Assembly: GCA_026421135.1 (NCBI GenBank)
Contig: JAPKCR010000176.1
Location: 1-5,858, forward strand
DNA length: 5,858 nucleotides
Origin: Sulfitobacter sp.
GTDB taxonomy: Bacteria; Pseudomonadota; Alphaproteobacteria; Rhodobacterales; Rhodobacteraceae
Direction: 5' to 3'
Positions 5,401 to 5,858 of this stretch are shown one piece after another (the first letter of the stretch is position 1; the number at the start of each line of letters is the position of its first letter). The translations under genes and the position numbers were made by a program. Below the pieces are notes generated by a model, which made no database searches, had not been told where the DNA came from, and saw only the letters and a list, made by a program, of their open reading frames with translations.

Positions 5401-5858
5401 GTGATCGATCGCAAAGGTTGGGGTGTTGCGGCGGTGATCGTACTGATGCTGGGATGCAGCGCGGCACATAGCGGAGGGTCAGGGGCAATTGCATTGGGTT
5501 TCGAAGTTGAAACCTTGGTTGATGTGCAATCCAACCCAACCTCGGACAAGGCAAACCCGCAGCGTTTGGAGCAGGCAAGCACCGCATTGAGTTTCGGGGT
5601 ACTTACTCAAACACGCAGCCAACAACTATCGTTGGCCGGAGGGATATCCCTGCGCGAAGCGGATGGCCCCGGTGGGGCGGTTGTCGCTAGCGGCGTGGTT
5701 GATCCGTTTATGGCGGTCAAGTATTTCCGGCAAACAAGGGCTGCGTCTTTTCGGTTTGATGCACAGTTTGAGGAAGTCGATTTATCGCAAACAGAACCCA
5801 TTGATGTTGGCGCGTTATTTGTGATCGGCACTGCGAAACGCCGCCATTTGGGCGCTGA
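5401..5858 (+). CDS. Putative outer-membrane beta-barrel protein, N-terminal part (runs off the window)
   Basis: A frame beginning at GTG 5401 is open for 152 codons to the window edge and has no stop. Residues 1-31 look like a signal sequence: charged IDRK, hydrophobic core VAAVIVLMLG, then Cys19. The lipobox (MLGC) is marginal, because Met at -3 and Leu at -2 are off consensus, so cleavage by signal peptidase I further on (near GAIA) is as likely. The mature part begins LGFEVETLVDVQSNPTSD and continues with alternating hydrophobic and polar stretches (ALSFGVLTQTRSQQLSLAGGISLRE, split by short turns; PFMAVKYFRQTRAASFRFDAQFEE), the pattern of antiparallel transmembrane strands. It resembles the putative beta-barrel porin-2 type proteins found beside OPX genes. 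No clear ribosome site precedes the GTG. An in-frame TTG at 5383 would overlap the upstream gene. Translation is probably coupled to the export gene. The family assignment is inference from pattern. Confidence 0.75.
   Translation, partial: MIDRKGWGVAAVIVLMLGCSAAHSGGSGAIALGFEVETLVDVQSNPTSDKANPQRLEQASTALSFGVLTQTRSQQLSLAGGISLREADGPGGAVVASGVVDPFMAVKYFRQTRAASFRFDAQFEEVDLSQTEPIDVGALFVIGTAKRRHLGA

Noticed and set aside
5387..5404. ATG at 5387 overlapping the export gene stop as start of the downstream gene
   Set aside because: This frame reaches a TGA after five codons; the long open frame is the one read from GTG 5401.
5251..5831. Minus-strand open frames opposite the export gene end and the barrel gene
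   Set aside because: The plus-strand frame gives a signal sequence and a strand-like pattern, whereas the minus-strand products are low-quality compositions without motifs.
1..5858. GGCGCTGA at both ends of the window as a direct repeat or circular overlap
   Set aside because: The shared string is only about eight bases and the flanking sequence differs, so chance is sufficient.

Overview
The window is part of an exopolysaccharide or capsule biosynthesis and export locus. It probably comes from an alphaproteobacterium, with the Rhodobacterales (Roseobacter group) the best guess. This rests on the protein styles (an ExoY/WbaP-like initiating transferase, a GumC-like chain-length protein without a kinase domain, a short Wza-like export protein followed by a putative beta-barrel protein), moderate G+C, and intergenic motifs resembling binding sites of the alphaproteobacterial regulator CtrA. 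The taxonomic call is inference from the sequence alone.

Layout from left to right. Positions 1-75 hold only flanking sequence, possibly the last codons of a gene entering from the left. A Wzz/GumC-type polysaccharide co-polymerase is on the minus strand (76-1641, GTG start). A 356-base divergent intergenic region (1642-1997) carries a hairpin, a perfect TTAA-N7-TTAA box and two one-mismatch versions, and a possible 40-residue small ORF. On the plus strand follow a phosphoglycosyl transferase that would start the repeat unit on undecaprenyl phosphate (1998-2711) and, overlapping it, a family 2 glycosyltransferase (2701-3684). A NodZ-like putative fucosyltransferase on the minus strand (3675-4640) meets the family 2 enzyme tail to tail with a 10-base overlap. 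A short divergent control region (4641-4769) has evenly spaced TTAA motifs and a dyad. On the plus strand come a polysaccharide export (OPX) protein (best start 4770, end 5390) and the first 152 codons of a putative outer-membrane beta-barrel protein (5401 to beyond the window).

Together the genes cover initiation (phosphoglycosyl transferase), extension and decoration (family 2 transferase, NodZ-like enzyme), chain-length control in the inner membrane (Wzz/GumC-like) and export through the periplasm and outer membrane (OPX plus beta-barrel). No flippase, polymerase, tyrosine kinase or nucleotide-sugar synthesis gene lies in the window. The most interesting points are the repeated CtrA-like boxes in both divergent control regions, the pairing of a short OPX protein (no lipobox, no C-terminal membrane helix) with a putative barrel protein, and the presence of a NodZ-family enzyme in an exopolysaccharide locus. 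No mobile elements, CRISPR arrays, rRNA or tRNA genes, or clear intrinsic terminators were seen.
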